Positions 46,206-58,766 of a stretch of DNA of 64,000 bases are shown here, in pieces. The first letter of the stretch is position 1. Each line of letters starts with the position of its first letter. Made by a program: the position numbers and the translations under genes. Location: the NCBI RefSeq assembly GCF_018812025.1, contig NC_063045.1, forward strand, positions 13,513,112 to 13,577,111. Reading direction: 5' to 3'. The notes below the pieces were generated by a model. It saw only the letters and a program-made list of their open reading frames with translations, ran no database searches and had not been told where the DNA came from. The stretch is from Megalobrama amblycephala. Lineage: Eukaryota; Chordata; Actinopteri; Cypriniformes; Xenocyprididae.

Positions 46206-47803
46206 CAGGTGCTGGTCATATAATTAGAATATCATCAAAAAGTTGATTTATTTCACTAATTCCATTCAAAAAGTGAAACTTGAATATTATATTAATTCAT
46301 TACACACAGACTGTTATATTTCAAATGTTTATTTCTTTTAATTTTGATGATTATAACTGACAACTAAGGAAAATCCCAAATTCAGTATCTCAGAAAATTA
46401 GAATATTGTGAGAAGGTTCAATATTGAAGACACCTGGTGCCACACTCTAATCAGCTAATTAGCTCAAAACACCTGCAAAGGCCTTTAAATGGTCTCTCAG
46501 GCTAGTTCTGTAGGCTACACAATCATGGGGAAGACTGCTGACTTGACAGTTGTCCAAAAGATGACCATTGACACCTTGCACAAGGAGGGCAAGACACAAA
46601 AGGTCATTGCAAAAGAGGCTGGCTGTTCACAGAGCTCTGTGTCCAAGCACATTAATAGAGAGGCGAAGGGAAGGAAAAGATGTGGTAGAAAAAAGTGTAC
46701 AAGCAATATGGATAACCACACCCTGGAGAGGATTGTGAAACAAAACCCATTCAAAAATGTGGGGGAGATTCACAAAGAGTGGACTGCAGCTGGAGTCAGT
46801 GCTTCAAGAACCACTACGCACAGATGTATGCAAGACATGGGTTTCAGCTGTCGCATTCCTTGTGTCAAGCCACTCTTAAACAACAGACAGCGTCAGAAGC
46901 GTCTCGCCTGGGCTAAAGACAAAAAGGACTGGACTGCTGCTGAGTGGTCCAAAGTTATGTTCTCTGATGAAAGTAAATTTTGCATTTCCTTTGGAAATCA
47001 GGGTCCCAGAGTCTGGAGGAAGAGAGGAGAGGCACACAATCCACGTTGCTTGAGGTCCAGTGTAAAGTTTCCACAGTCAGTGATGGTTTGGGGTGCCATG
47101 TCATCTGCTGGTGTTGGTCCACTGTGTTTTCTGAAGTTCAAGGTCAACGCAACGTATACCAGGAAGTTTTAGAGCACTTTATGACCAACTTTATGGAGAT
47201 GCAGATTTAATTTTCCAACAGGACTTGGCACCTGCACACAGTGCCAAAGCTACCAGTACCTGGTTTAAGGACCATAGTATCCCTGTTCTTAATTGGCCAG
47301 CAAACTCGCCTGACCTTAACCCCATAGAAAATCTATGGGGTATTGTGAAGAGGAAGATGCGATATGCCAGATCCAACAATTCAGAAGAGCTGAAGGCCAC
47401 TATCAGAGCAACCTGGGCTCTCATAACACCTGAGCAGTGCCACAGACTGATGGACTCCATGCCACGCCGCATTGCTGCAGTAATTCAAGCAAAAGGAGCC
47501 CCAACTAAGCATTGAGTGCTGTACATGCTCATACTTTTCATGTTCATACTTTTCAGTTGGCCAAGATTTCTAAAAATCCTTTCTTTGTATTGGTCTTAAG
47601 TAATATTCTAATTTTCAGAGATACTGAATTTGGGATTTTCCTTAGTTATCAGTTATAATCATAAAAATTAAAAGAAATAAACATTTGAAATATATCAGTC
47701 TGTGTGTAATGAATGAATAAAATATACAAGTTTCACTTTTTGAATGGAATTAATAAAATAAATCAACTTTTTGATGATATTCTAATTATATGACTAACAC
47801 CTG
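46206..47803 (+). mobile_element. Tc1-like DNA transposon, copy 2 (paralogous insertion)
   Basis: Long terminal inverted repeats with TA at 46204-46205 and 47804-47805, in the same flanking context as copy 1. It is 1598 bp. Outside the insertion the two neighbourhoods align, so both descend from one insertion followed by segmental duplication. Confidence 0.95.
46525..47515 (+). pseudogene. Tc1 transposase, two internal deletions
   Basis: Starts at ATG 46525. The helix-turn-helix region and the first catalytic Asp (VMFSDESKF) are intact. A 1-nt deletion near 47149 and a 13-nt deletion near 47181 break the frame (first stop 47170-47172). The later DLAPAHSA and LNPIENLWG segments are legible again in another frame from 47225 to the TGA at 47513-47515. 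The lesions differ from those of copy 1, so the two copies decayed independently after duplication. Confidence 0.9.
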
Positions 47804-47805
47804 TA

Positions 47806-48313
47806 CATCATGTGTATAAATCAACGCTCTGTCTGCACTGCCTTTAAAATTCGACAGGTGGCGCTTTTGTGCAGCTGAACGAGTATTGAGCTCTCACAAA
47901 GTCCCTATCTATAGCTTAATCTTTGACTGTTTATATGCACTAACAATAAAGTACCATTGTACTACCATGTAAATAAATACCATGGTATAATTCAATGTCA
48001 TACCTATTAGTTTAAAAACAATGTTATTTTGGTGGAAACAATGGTAATTATTTGTAAACAGGATATCAAATCATCAGACTTGGTAAATATGAAAAATGTG
48101 ATTCAGTCATCTTTATTATTGTAAATGGCTTTATTTTCAGCAGATAAGCACCATAAACATATTGCATTTTGAAAGCAATTCAAAGTTTAGCTTATGCCCA
48201 TATAGTTGATTTTACTCAAGCAACCCCCCTTTAGTATATTCCTGGTCTGCTGTGTCCTCATTTGAAGTGCAGGAAATGAATGGACTTCTCGTGCAATTAT
48301 GGTAAGCAGATTT
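47806..48313. other. 3' flank of calpain C and second tandem-unit junction
   Basis: Nearly identical to 26106-26604. The unit boundary is near 48.0 kb. Polyadenylation signals on the minus strand lie at 48130-48135 and 48112-48117. Confidence 0.6.
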
Positions 48314-49927
48314 TTAACTGAGAGCCAAGCAGAGCCACTGCAACACAAAACAACACTGTAAATAATAACGCTACATTGAAAAGATACAGAAATCAACGTC
48401 TGTGGTCACGTTTGTGCATCACCTGCAGGATATCCAGCTCGATTTTCCCAGTGTTCTTCTTATCGAACGTTTTAAACATTTCTGTGTAGAGCACAGGTGA
48501 AAACATTACAGTAAAACACTTATAAACAAACTGTCATAATTCCATTTATTTCCAGTCATTTAAAACATTCTGGATAATCTCCAGTAAAACTTACTGAAGA
48601 GCATCTCCAGGCGAATCAGGCAGCTGACGAAGCAATCAAAGTCAATGGCGTACTGCTGATTGGCATAACGTAAGATTATCACCTCAAGTACTTCGTTTTT
48701 CAGCTGGAACCCTGTAGAGGAAAACACATACAAGCATTACTTCACTCTATATTATGATCTATATGCTATTACACACTTTTAGAAGAAATGTATTCTTAAT
48801 TCACTGTCTAACCATAGACTCATTACCTGCTTCTTTCACAGCATCTCTCATCTCATGGGAACTCATAGTGCCAGAGTTGTCTGTATCACGGCTCTTAAAA
48901 ATTTCCTGGTGAGGTACGACAGAAAATCCACATTCAATAATAAACATCACTAAAAATGAAGAATTGATCTGAACAAAATTGTTGCTCTGTCATAATAGGG
49001 ATGCACAATATATCTGTACCTTGTCTTGTTTGAGATTTTTTTTGATTGAACTGAATTATTTTACCAAAATATATATATTATACCAAATATTTCTGGATCT
49101 TTGTCCACAGTGCGTGAAACTCCACAAGGCCAAGTTTGCCACTGCCATCTCTCTGAACTGAGGTCAAAGGTTATAGCAGGATTATGATGATTAATTTGTT
49201 TGCTGCAGTCGTACAATGGAAGAATGCTAGTGTTGAGAATCTTAAAGCACCCTTAAAACATTTAGATAATCCGTGTTTTAAATTCCAAAATGAGGTTTGC
49301 AAATCGCAGGCATATTGTGAGTTGATGAAAAGCTAATAATTAAATCATAAAATGTACAATAAAATTAATAACATTTTTAAAATAAAAACATGAACATGCG
49401 AATGTGCTGAAATATAAGAATATAAGAATTATTGAAATATAAGTTAAAATGTCGGGGGGTATTTCAAGAAAATATTTAGAAACAAAGAGGTTTGGCTGAT
49501 AAAAACTATCTATCTATTCATATCATCCAGTGAGGTATGTCTTCAGATCAGTTCCTGTGTGAAAAAGCACAAAACTTTGTGAGAATGAACAGAACAGATT
49601 GTTAAACTATTTCAAGGGGCTTTTAAATGCAAATATCTATATATTTATGTGAATAAAAGTGGAAAAGTCTTTTCCTACGTTTCGAGATAACACTGTCCAG
49701 GATCTTCTGGAGTTCAGTCACAGATACCTCTGAGTCCTGCAGAGAAAAGACAAGATCATGCATACTGGGAAAAATAAAATGATAATGACCCAAAACTGAA
49801 AATGATGTCATGTGACTTAAGTTTCCAGCAAACTCATTGAAAAGGTTTTTGAAATCTGGGTCCACATCACTCTTGGATATGTATTGCTGGAAAAGAAAGT
49901 GTTCTTTAAATGAAAAAAATTAATTAA

Positions 49928-49931
<4 letters not shown>

Positions 49932-49995
<64 letters not shown>
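49932..49995. repeat. (TA)n microsatellite
   Basis: About 32 TA units in intron 13 of calpain C, followed by a dispersed teleost repeat ('accgttcaaaagtttggg' at about 50000 and again at about 50373). Confidence 0.95.
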
Positions 49996-49999
<4 letters not shown>

Positions 50000-50479
50000 A
50001 CCGTTCAAAAGTTTGGGATCGGTAAGATTAAGGTTTTTAAAAGAAGTTTCATCTGCTCACATTTATTTAATTAAAAATACAGTAAAAACAGTAATATTGT
50101 GAAATATTATTACAATTTAAAATAACTGTTTTCTATTTGAATATATTTCTGAAAGTAATTTATTTCTTTGTGTTGGCAAAGCTGAATTTTCAGCATCATT
50201 CCTCCAGTCTTCAGTGTCACATGATCCTTCAGAAATCATTCTAATATGCCAATTTGCTGCTTATGAAACATTTCTTATTATTATCAATAAAAGGTTGTGT
50301 AAATTTTTTCAGGATTCCTTGATGAATAGAAGAACATTTATCTGAAATGCAAAGCTTTTGTAACATTATCACTACCGTTCAAAAGTTTGGGGTCAGTAAG
50401 AATTTTTGTTTTTTGAAAATAAATTAATACTTTTATTCAGCAAGGATGCATTAAATCGATCAAAAGTGACAGTTAAGAC

Positions 50480-50482
<3 letters not shown>

Positions 50483-50532
<50 letters not shown>
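50483..50532. repeat. (TA)n microsatellite hosting a MITE insertion
   Basis: A TA run of about 50 bp ending exactly where the palindromic MITE at 50533 begins. Confidence 0.9.
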
Positions 50533-50536
<4 letters not shown>

Positions 50537-50782
50537 GAGTTTCGTTGCAAAACGAGATAAATCCGTTTTTAAAATTTTTGTCAAAACATGTTTATTATTA
50601 TGTTATCATGTTATTATTTTGTTTTATGGTGCTACTTAGCTGTATTTTTTAAGTTATGAAGGTTTAAATCAAAACAAACCAACTGCAGTTGAATTGATAT
50701 TAATTGGAATGCACAACCAAAAAACAAGATTTTTGAAAAATTAAAAAAACGGATTTATCTCGTTTTGCAACGAAACTCTTCA
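50533..50782. mobile_element. Palindromic TA-flanked MITE, calpain C intron 12/13 region
   Basis: Ends TGAAGAGTTTCGTTGCAAAA and its exact inverse continue for about 45 bp. TA lies on both sides (50531-50532, 50783-50784). It is 250 bp and probably a Tc1/mariner-type miniature element. Immediately right of it, a GA run joins host sequence that in A and B lies just outside exon 13; the exon itself is missing. Confidence 0.8.
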
Positions 50783-51369
50783 TATATAGAGAGAGAGAGA
50801 GTCAGAATTACATCCATCATGCATTTGGGTGCAAATACAAGAATGTTTAAATAACAATTATGATTTATTTGTTAGGATTTATTTGTTCTGATTTAAACAG
50901 ACACAAACACAGAACAAACAGATGTTTTAGTGTTACTATCAACTCTAGAGTAGACAAAACAGAACCTGTGCAACATCGCCACCATGTGGTCTAAAACTAG
51001 AACTATTTAAACTCAGGTTTTTTACACGCTTGGAACTAACCTGGCAGCAGCCTCTTTCTCTGTGAACACACGGAGTACGAAGCTTCCCTTGCAATTCGGC
51101 TCGAAAGTGGAGGGGATGATGACGTATTCACCAGGAGGCAGTTTGAAGCGCATACTTATCTCTCGCAGATTGATGAAGGTGTTGCTCCCTGCAACGGACC
51201 GCTGACGCAGCAGTACATCAGGACCGAGCTGAATATTGTTGCGACCCTTTAACTGCAACACAAACACAGATGGATAAAATTGTATCTGAAAACTTGCACA
51301 GCTTATTCCAAATAAATGTATGGTGATGGGAAAAAAATGTAAAAAGGGATGAACAGTTGTATTTCAGTG

Positions 51370-51745
51370 CTTTTGTGTTTGCTCACAAAGGATTGTGTTC
51401 CCCTTAAAAACTTTGTATTCTCTCGAAAAAGAATTGTGTTCCCCCAAGAAACTTCTGAGTACTCTCCCATGGAATTGCGATCCCCGGAAAACTCTGCGTT
51501 CTCTCCCACAGGATTGCATTTCCCCGAGAAACTTTGCATTCTCCAGAGAAACGTTGCGCTCTCTCCCAAAGGATTGCCCTCCCCCCAAAAACTTTGATTT
51601 CTCTCCCAAAGGATTGCGTTCCCCAAAGAAACTTTGCATTGTCTCCCAAAGGACTGTGTTCCTCCAAAAAAATTGCATTAACTTTCAAAGGATTACATTC
51701 ACCCAAGAAACTTTGCATTCTCTCCTAAAGGAGAAAGTTTTGAAA
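51370..51745. repeat. Minisatellite, intron 11 of calpain C
   Basis: About 375 bp of the same 30/60-bp units found in intron 11 of A and B, with the flanking 'atgtatggtgatgggaaaaa' landmark at about 51315. Confidence 0.85.
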
Positions 51746-52203
51746 AGAAAAATTTGAGATACAAAGGCACTGAAATGTAATTTTTTCCTCCAGTCTCATT
51801 TTTTAGCATCACCTTGCCTTACATTTGTGTTGTCCAGCTACTCTTATGTACAAAATATGTAGAGCTCATACACACCTCATCTGGAACCTGAAAAACAAAG
51901 AATATTATATTATTTAATATAGAATATTTTATATATATATATATATATATTCATTCTGTTTTTTTTTTTTTGTTTTTTTTTTTTCCCATTTCCAGACAGA
52001 CCTACCATGAGCTTAGAGGCTATTAATCAATATTTCAGTATTTTTTTTTCAATATTATCATTTAAGAAAAAAAATCTTTAGTAATCAAAGAGGTGAAGAA
52101 CCCATGATTTTCAAATAGGCCAATTATACAGTTTCAAATCAAATTTTGTGATTAATCTTAGAAGGTTGGTTTGGTTAATGAATCTTTCTTGAACTTGTTT
52201 TTA

Positions 52204-54088
52204 TACGGTGGCCCAATAGTGCACAACACAACAAAATTAAAAAAGCAAACATAAGTTCAAAACACAACGAAATCAAGCCACAACACAATGGAATAAAGCC
52301 ACAACACAACGAAATCAAGCCACAACACAATGGAATAAAGCCACAACACAACGAAATCAAGCCACAACACAACGGAATAAAGCCACAACACAACGAAAAC
52401 AAGCCACAACACAATGGAATAAAGCCACAACACAACAAAATCAAGCCACAACACAACGGAATAAAGCCACAACACAACGGAACTGCTCCTGACCACTTGG
52501 GGGCTCTCAGAGCTCGGTGATATTAGTAAGTTATTCCTTGCCACTGTTCTATAAAGTTGACAGTCTTACAAAGATATCAATACGATTAGTTTTAAGTATG
52601 TAAACACTGTATATTGACATGAAATATTAATTAAAAATCAACTACGTGCACAACAGCTTCATATTTATACTTGTGAACAATTTGACGCGATATCACGAAG
52701 CATGATGAAGGGAACGTCTGCCAATTCCACCAAGTCATTAAAATGTATAATTTGTATTCATTACAATAGGCGTTTCTCAATGTCAAGGATACTTCCTTGG
52801 CAGGACTGGTCCTTCCAAGTCACTTCCTTCAGAGGCTAGGCGAGGCTCCTCTTTAGCATTCGGAGAACACGTAAATGGAACAGACTAGCAAGTGCACATC
52901 ATTGTGTCATTACGTCAGTGAAAAGGTCCGCTTTCGGTAAACAGCTGCTTGTTTTCTACACAGAGACGTATGAACGTCCCTGTTAAAAAAGACGAGAAAG
53001 CTATGAATAATGCTGTGAATGGTATAATATTAAAGTTAAATTACTTTGGACAACTTAACTAGTTATTTATAAAAGAAATGCTGGTGATGGCAACCAAGCT
53101 AACAATTGTTAAATGACGGTCCGGTTCAGTTAGCCATCAATAACGTAATTTGTATTTGTATTTGTATTTGTATCATTTATAATATCAATATGGTGGTAAT
53201 TTGTAATGTCATTTAAACGTTAAACTTTATTTATCTGACATATTTACTACAGTTATAACAAATGTTTGGTAACGTAAATATACTTACATTTGAAAGCATA
53301 TTGCCCGCTAACGTCCGACATCTTTTTTAACAAGATCGCAAAGCTGCGCGCATAGGATTGTGGGTGATTTGAGAGCGCGAAGGCTACACATATGCATCCT
53401 TTCCTGTATATAGGATATTTTTCGAACGAAGGACTCAGTCCTTGTTTGAAATTCCAAGGATCCTCGACATTGGAACAGTCCTTCGACGGATGTCGATGAC
53501 GTAGCATCCTCAAAATTCTGGCTTCCGAGGATCCTTCCTTGACATTGAGAAACGCCTACTGACTTTTAACATTTAAAAACAGACATGTTCAAATTCCAAA
53601 GCTTGTTAGTTCCTGTTGGTAAGACTGACAAGCTTTGGAATTTGAATATGTCTGTTTTTAAATGTTATAAGTAATTTTAATTAATACAAATTATACGTTT
53701 TAACCACTTGGTGGAATTGGCAGACGTTCCCTTCACCATGCACCATGGTATCACGTCAAATCATTCACAGGTATAAATATGAAGCTATTTTGCACGTAGG
53801 TGATTTTGAATTAATATTTCATGTCGATATACGGTGGCTACATAGGCCTACTGTTAAAACTAATCGTGGTATTGATATTACTGCCGACTCTATAGAACAT
53901 TGGCAAGGAAAACTAACTTTACTGAGCTCTGAGAGCCCCCTAGTGGTCGGGAGCATTTCCGTTGTGTGGTGGCTTTATTCCGTTGTGTGGTGGCTCAATT
54001 TCGTTGTGTTGTGGCTCGATTTCGTTGTGTTGTGAACTTATGTTTACTTTTTTAATTTCGTTGTGTTGTGCACTACTAGGCCACCGTA
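52204..54088. mobile_element. Foldback transposon with minisatellite arms, copy 2 (contains a nested element)
   Basis: Ends TACGGTGGCCCAATAGTGCA and ..GCACTACTAGGCCACCGTA. Flanks ttttta (52198-52203) and tttgta (54089-54094) form a 6-bp duplication with one mismatch. The undisturbed site reads 'cttgtttttaatc' in A (about 9918) and B (about 33249). Left-arm array about 52257-52485; the right arm keeps only a few units (53957-54070). The palindrome centre survives around 53575-53670. A separate TIR element is nested at 52769-53556. Confidence 0.85.
52769..53556. mobile_element. Unclassified TIR element nested in the foldback transposon
   Basis: Termini are GGCGTTTCTCAATGTCAAGG and its inverse (CCTTGACATTGAGAAACGCC), with TA on each side (52767-52768, 53557-53558). 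A minus-strand ATG at 53319 (MSDVSGQYAFK) runs into a consensus splice donor, like a leftover first exon. No transposase was recognised, and superfamily is not assigned. Confidence 0.7.
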
Positions 54089-55701
54089 TTTGTAATCTTT
54101 ATGGAGAAAATGACTTGGAAAGACACTTCTAGAACCAGTGGTACTGTTGGTTGCAAAGTTGTTTTTGGTGTTGAGAGTTGTTTCTAGTTTCAATGGTATT
54201 ATGTAACCAATTACCTTATAGATAGTAAAGCCAATGCTGTTCAGGTCTCGTCCAAACCGCTTTTCTTTACGATCATCTTTCTGCATCAGACCCACAAGGA
54301 ATGTGCATCCATCTTCGCCATCATAGGGATCATCATCTGCATCCTCCAGCTTGATCACAAACTGAGGGTTTGAGTAGAATGTAGCTGGAGGGGAGAAACC
54401 AAATGATTGGATGGTGCAACAAAAACAACTTTATAACCAAATTTGGTTTCAAGCACATTCAGGTTGTTTCGACATACCTGAGTTGTTCCTGCAGCCCCCT
54501 GCGGTAGAGCCCACCCTCCAGTTTCCTTCAAACTGGTTGTAGTTCCAGCGGCTCACAGTGTCACTTAAAAGAGTGTCTGGAGTCAGATTACAGATCTCCA
54601 ACTTCGAGAACTGCTGTATGAAGTCAGAATATGCCATCCTAACAGGATGAGGAAGATTAGTCAAGTTATTTGTTATGTTGTTGAGGGTTAAAAGGTTAAA
54701 AAGCCCAAGTTTTCTTACCAGAACTCTCCATCTTCAGCTGAATGATTCAGTTTCACTTTCTCCTCTGGTTTGACGCTATCCCATTCTTTGGAACTGAGGA
54801 AGAGATGGGAAACATTTTACAGGACTCTCAAGACCAATGTTGAAGGAGTGTGATCTGTTTAGGGAACTCACTTATCACTCCAAGCGCCCGTCCACTCCAC
54901 ACGACCCCACGGGTTCCTGATACGCACCAGTTGAACCGGATTGCCTCTGAAGTGAACCTGCATGTAAGGTGACAATAATTAGAGATTCTTCAGATCATTC
55001 CTATCAAATCCATATTTCAGTATCAGTGGTGATATCTGACCTCCTCTGCGGCTGTGATGGAGTAGGCATGACCCTTCACCAGCTTCAGACTCGTCTTCTC
55101 CTCATTTGAACTGGCAATCTGCTCAGTAAATAAAATATTATTTCTTTTGGCTTTTGGACTTTTTTAATGATAAAAACTGTAGCAAGTCAGGTTCAAACAT
55201 GTATTTCCCACATAAGAGCAATGGCACTACCATAATTTTTTTTTTTTTTAAAGAAATTAATACTTTTACTCAGCAAGGATGCATTAAACTAATCAAAAGT
55301 GACAGAAAGACATTTATAAAGTTACAAAATAATTTCAAATAAATGCTGTTCTTTTGAACTTTTTATTCATGAAAAAGTCCTGAAAAAAAGGTCCAAAAAA
55401 TGTCTAAAAATATGCCATACAAGTGTGTACTGTTTGGTATGGTTGTGATGGATGAATGCTTTCCAGTATTTTGATGCAAAATTGATTTATGTAAGATGTA
55501 TGACTTTTGAACCAGCAAAATTAACTTCTCAAAGTTCAGACCAAAATCCCTAAGTTTGAGAACAAAGGACTGTAAGGACAGTTTCTGAATGATCACGTGA
55601 CACTGAAGTCTGGAGTAATGATGCTGAAAATTCACCTTTGCATAAATTACATTTGAACATATATTCAAATAAAACATTTTAAATTATAAGACTACTTATT
55701 A

Positions 55702-56600
55702 CACTGAACAAAATTATAAACGCAACACTTTTGTTTTTGTCTCCATTTTTCATGAGCTGAATTCAAAGATCTAAGACTTTTTCTATGTACAAAAAAGGCC
55801 TATTTCTCTCAAATATTGTTCACAAATCTGTCTTAATCTGTGTTAGTGAGCACTTCTCCTTTGCTGAGATAATCCATCCACCTCACAGGTGTGGCATATC
55901 AAGACGCTGATTAGACAGCATGATTATTGCACAGGTGTGCCTTAGGCTGGCCACAATAAAAGGCCACTCTAAAATGTGCAGTTTCATCACACAGCACAAT
56001 ACCATAGATGTTGTAAGTTTTGAGGGAGCGTGCAGTTGGCATACTGACTGCAGGAATATCCACCAGAGCTGTTGCCCATGAATTGAAAATTCATTTCTCC
56101 ACCATAAGCCGTCTCCAAAGGTGTTTCAGAGAATTTGGCAGTACATCCAACCAGCCTCACAACTGCAGACCATATGTAACCACACCAGCCCAGGACCTCC
56201 AGATCCAGCATCTTCACCTCCAAGATTATCTGAGACCAGCCACCCAGACCGCTGCTGCATCAATAGGTTTGCATAACCAAAGAATTTCTGCAGAAACTGT
56301 CAGAAACCATCTCAGGTAAGCTCATCTGCATGCTCATCGTCCTCATCGGGGTCTCAATCTGACTGCAGTTCGTCATCGAAATCAGCTTGAGTGGGCAAAT
56401 GCTCACATTCGATGGCGTCTGGCACTTTGGAGAGGTGTTCTCTTCACGGATGAATCCCGGTTTTCACTGTACAGGGCAGATGGCAGACAGCGTGTATGGC
56501 ATCATGTGGGCGAGCGGTTTGCTGATGTCAGCGTTGTGGATCGAGTGGCCCATGGTGGCGGTGGGGTTATGGTATGGGCATGGCCAGCATACTCACCAGA
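55702..56600 (+). pseudogene. Tc1-like transposon remnant (second family), calpain C intron 5
   Basis: The left terminal inverted repeat is intact (CACTGAACAAAATTATAAAC, preceded by TA at 55700-55701). The transposase start region and helix-turn-helix ([20 protein letters not shown]) follow from about 56020. The part from GYGMG (about 56575) jumps straight to WPAYSP at about 56585, so most of the catalytic half and the right end are deleted, and host sequence resumes near 56600. It shares its insertion with the remnant at 34402-35147. Confidence 0.88.
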
Positions 56601-57098
56601 CAAAATATCCTTGAAGCACATGGAAATTGTTCGGTCTCATAAGCTAATTAGTGTCCTTTCATCTGGATATTTGTAAAGTGTGTTTGTTAAGTAGACCACA
56701 GCTCCAACAAAACATTTATCTGAAGACTTGTGCATTATTATGTATTAATCACTATTTATTATTGCCATAGAGAAGCTATAGCAGACAAAAAGATGTAACA
56801 AAATGCAAACAAAAAGAAAGCCAACAGAAGTGGAATGAGACTTACCTTAATGGAGCAGCCCAGTAATGAGCCCAGCGTCAGTGCTTTCTGCATGAGCTTA
56901 AACAGGTACGGAGGAGCTTTGCTCAGCTCATACTTCTCAGCGATGCCTCCGGTGAAATCCTCAAAACCCTCAGTGGTCGAACCTCCTGTCAGAGCTTCAT
57001 ATGAGCCATTTACCCTTCAAAATATGGTCGAAATCTGCATCACCGGTTGATATGTATGTGACATGTTGTATGAACATTGTGTGTTTTGAAGGCTGTGG

Positions 57099-58766
57099 TG
57101 TCAGGTTGTGGTGGTGGAAGGAGCGAGGACTCAATAATGTAGAAGCAGCACAGGAATGGCCTCTGGGGTGGCCTCCGGGCCTACAGCGGGCTCTGGGGTG
57201 GCCTCCTGGCCTACAGCGGGCTCTGGAAAGGCCTCCGGGCCTACAGCGGGCTCTGGAAAGGCCTCCGGGCCTACAGGAATGGAGGAAGACTTCTTCCTCT
57301 TCTTCCTCCGTTTATGTGGGCGAGGAGGTGGCACTGTGCCTACCTCTGTGGGCACTGAGGCTTCCTTGGTCGCCTCTGGGGGTGCTGCAGCATCCTTGGT
57401 CGCCTCAGGAGAGACTGCAGCGGTCACGGCCATCACTGGAAGGGCTACAGTGGGTTCAGCCACCTCTGGGCAGGTGGCAGATGAGGCTGACCTGTTCTTC
57501 CTCCTCCCTCTCCCCGAAGGGGTCATCAGAGGACTGGGGACTTGGCAGCTTGTGAGGGGAATGGGAGGTGGGCCAAGAGGGGGAAGACCACCCTCCTCTC
57601 CGCGGTTGTAAACAAACCCCACAAACTGCCAGAAAGACAAAATCCCCAGCATTCCCATCTCCCAGGCGCTGATGGGCTCATTAAGGCTGCTGTTTAAAAT
57701 GTCCTTGAGCGCTGCGTCGCTGATGTTGAGCCCCTCCGCTGTGAACACGAACAGGTAAGCAAACTCCTTCACGCTGGCTCCGCCTTGCCGAAGAGAAAGG
57801 AGCTTGCTGCGCTGATCCACCATCAGCTGAGCGGAGGGGCTAGGAGATGGAAATAGGAAGATGCCCATCCTTCTGCGGAGTCCTCTATTGGCTGGATCGT
57901 TCTGTCAGGTTGTGGTGGTGGAAGGAGCGACGACTCAATGCAGGAAAGAAAAGGCTTTATTCAATGATAAAAATAAAACAAAAAACACAACAAAAACTAC
58001 CCCGAGGGGAAAACAGACTAGACTTGACTTGGAAAACACACAAGGTAACATTTAATGACAACGATCCAGCATAGGACTGCAAACACAAGGAGAATAAATA
58101 GGAGAGCAAACAAGGCAGGTAACGAGGGCGGACAGGTGGGGCAAATCAACCAATAACAAGGTTCCAAGATGGGCTGGGTCAAGACAATGGACATGAGAGC
58201 ACATGGCACAAAGAAACACATGACAAGCCATGTGCTCACACCAAACATAACAAAAACACAAGCACATGGCCAATGAAGACAAATTACAAGCCATCTGCTT
58301 ACACAAGACGAGACATGAACACGCAACTATGAAAACTCATAAGCCACGTGGTCACACAAAACAAGACAACATGAGAGCACGCAGCCCGTGAAACACAGAC
58401 TGCGTGCTACACAAAACATGACAATACAAGAGCCGCCTGGCTGATAAGAACCGACCAGGCGCTAAACAACATGAGACAAGAACGCACGGCAAGTGAAATA
58501 ACACTCGACCGTGCGCTCACAAAAAAGACAGGACTGGGAGCGCGAGTGTCCGAATCCCGACACGAAACCGAAACCAAACTAGACATGAGTTCTGGGATCC
58601 GAACGCCACGCTCCCAACATGAAACGAGGCACGCAGAGAAGAGAGCGCACGGCCCGAGAACACTCAAGACCGTACGCTCACACAAGGACAGGACAAAAAA
58701 CGGGAGTGTCAGAGCTCTGTCACAAAACCAAGAAATAAACTAGACAGAAGTGACAGAACCCTGACA
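57099..58766 (-). mobile_element. Internally deleted gag-only LTR retrotransposon, calpain C intron 4
   Basis: Bounded by a perfect 5-bp duplication TGTGG (57094-57098, 58767-58771). The empty site in B is at about 35711-35716 (ggctgtggttgtac). The minus-strand order is: full 5' LTR 58766-57903 (864 bp, TGTCAGG to CCTGACA, with AATAAA near 57958), a short leader, a gag-like frame 57868-57131, then only the last 37 bp of the 3' LTR (57135-57099), whose copy matches the 5' LTR end with one mismatch. Everything between gag and the 3' LTR end, including pol, is deleted. Sense is the same as the calpain. Confidence 0.9.
57131..57868 (-). CDS. gag-like protein of the LTR element
   Basis: 245 codons, ATG at 57868. 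The first roughly 95 residues (DQRSKLLSLRQGGASVKEFA, then SISAWEMGMLGILSFWQFVG-like helices) resemble the capsid-side part of Ty3/gypsy Gag, with the motif of a residue stretch used for assembly. The rest is Pro/Ala/Glu-rich with a basic stretch (PHKRRKKRKKSS) and a repeated VGPEA.PEPA unit, which is low complexity. No zinc knuckle, protease or polymerase is present. The stop codon lies in the LTR remnant, so the frame ends by fusion. Whether it is expressed is unknown. Confidence 0.6.
   Translation of the reverse strand: MGIFLFPSPSPSAQLMVDQRSKLLSLRQGGASVKEFAYLFVFTAEGLNISDAALKDILNSSLNEPISAWEMGMLGILSFWQFVGFVYNRGEEGGLPPLGPPPIPLTSCQVPSPLMTPSGRGRRKNRSASSATCPEVAEPTVALPVMAVTAAVSPEATKDAAAPPEATKEASVPTEVGTVPPPRPHKRRKKRKKSSSIPVGPEAFPEPAVGPEAFPEPAVGQEATPEPAVGPEATPEAIPVLLLHY

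Noticed and set aside
57156..57611. A 151-codon plus-strand frame rich in Gly/Ala/Ser
   Set aside because: It is the antisense of the gag-like low-complexity region. Its repeated words mirror the VGPEA.PEPA units on the minus strand.
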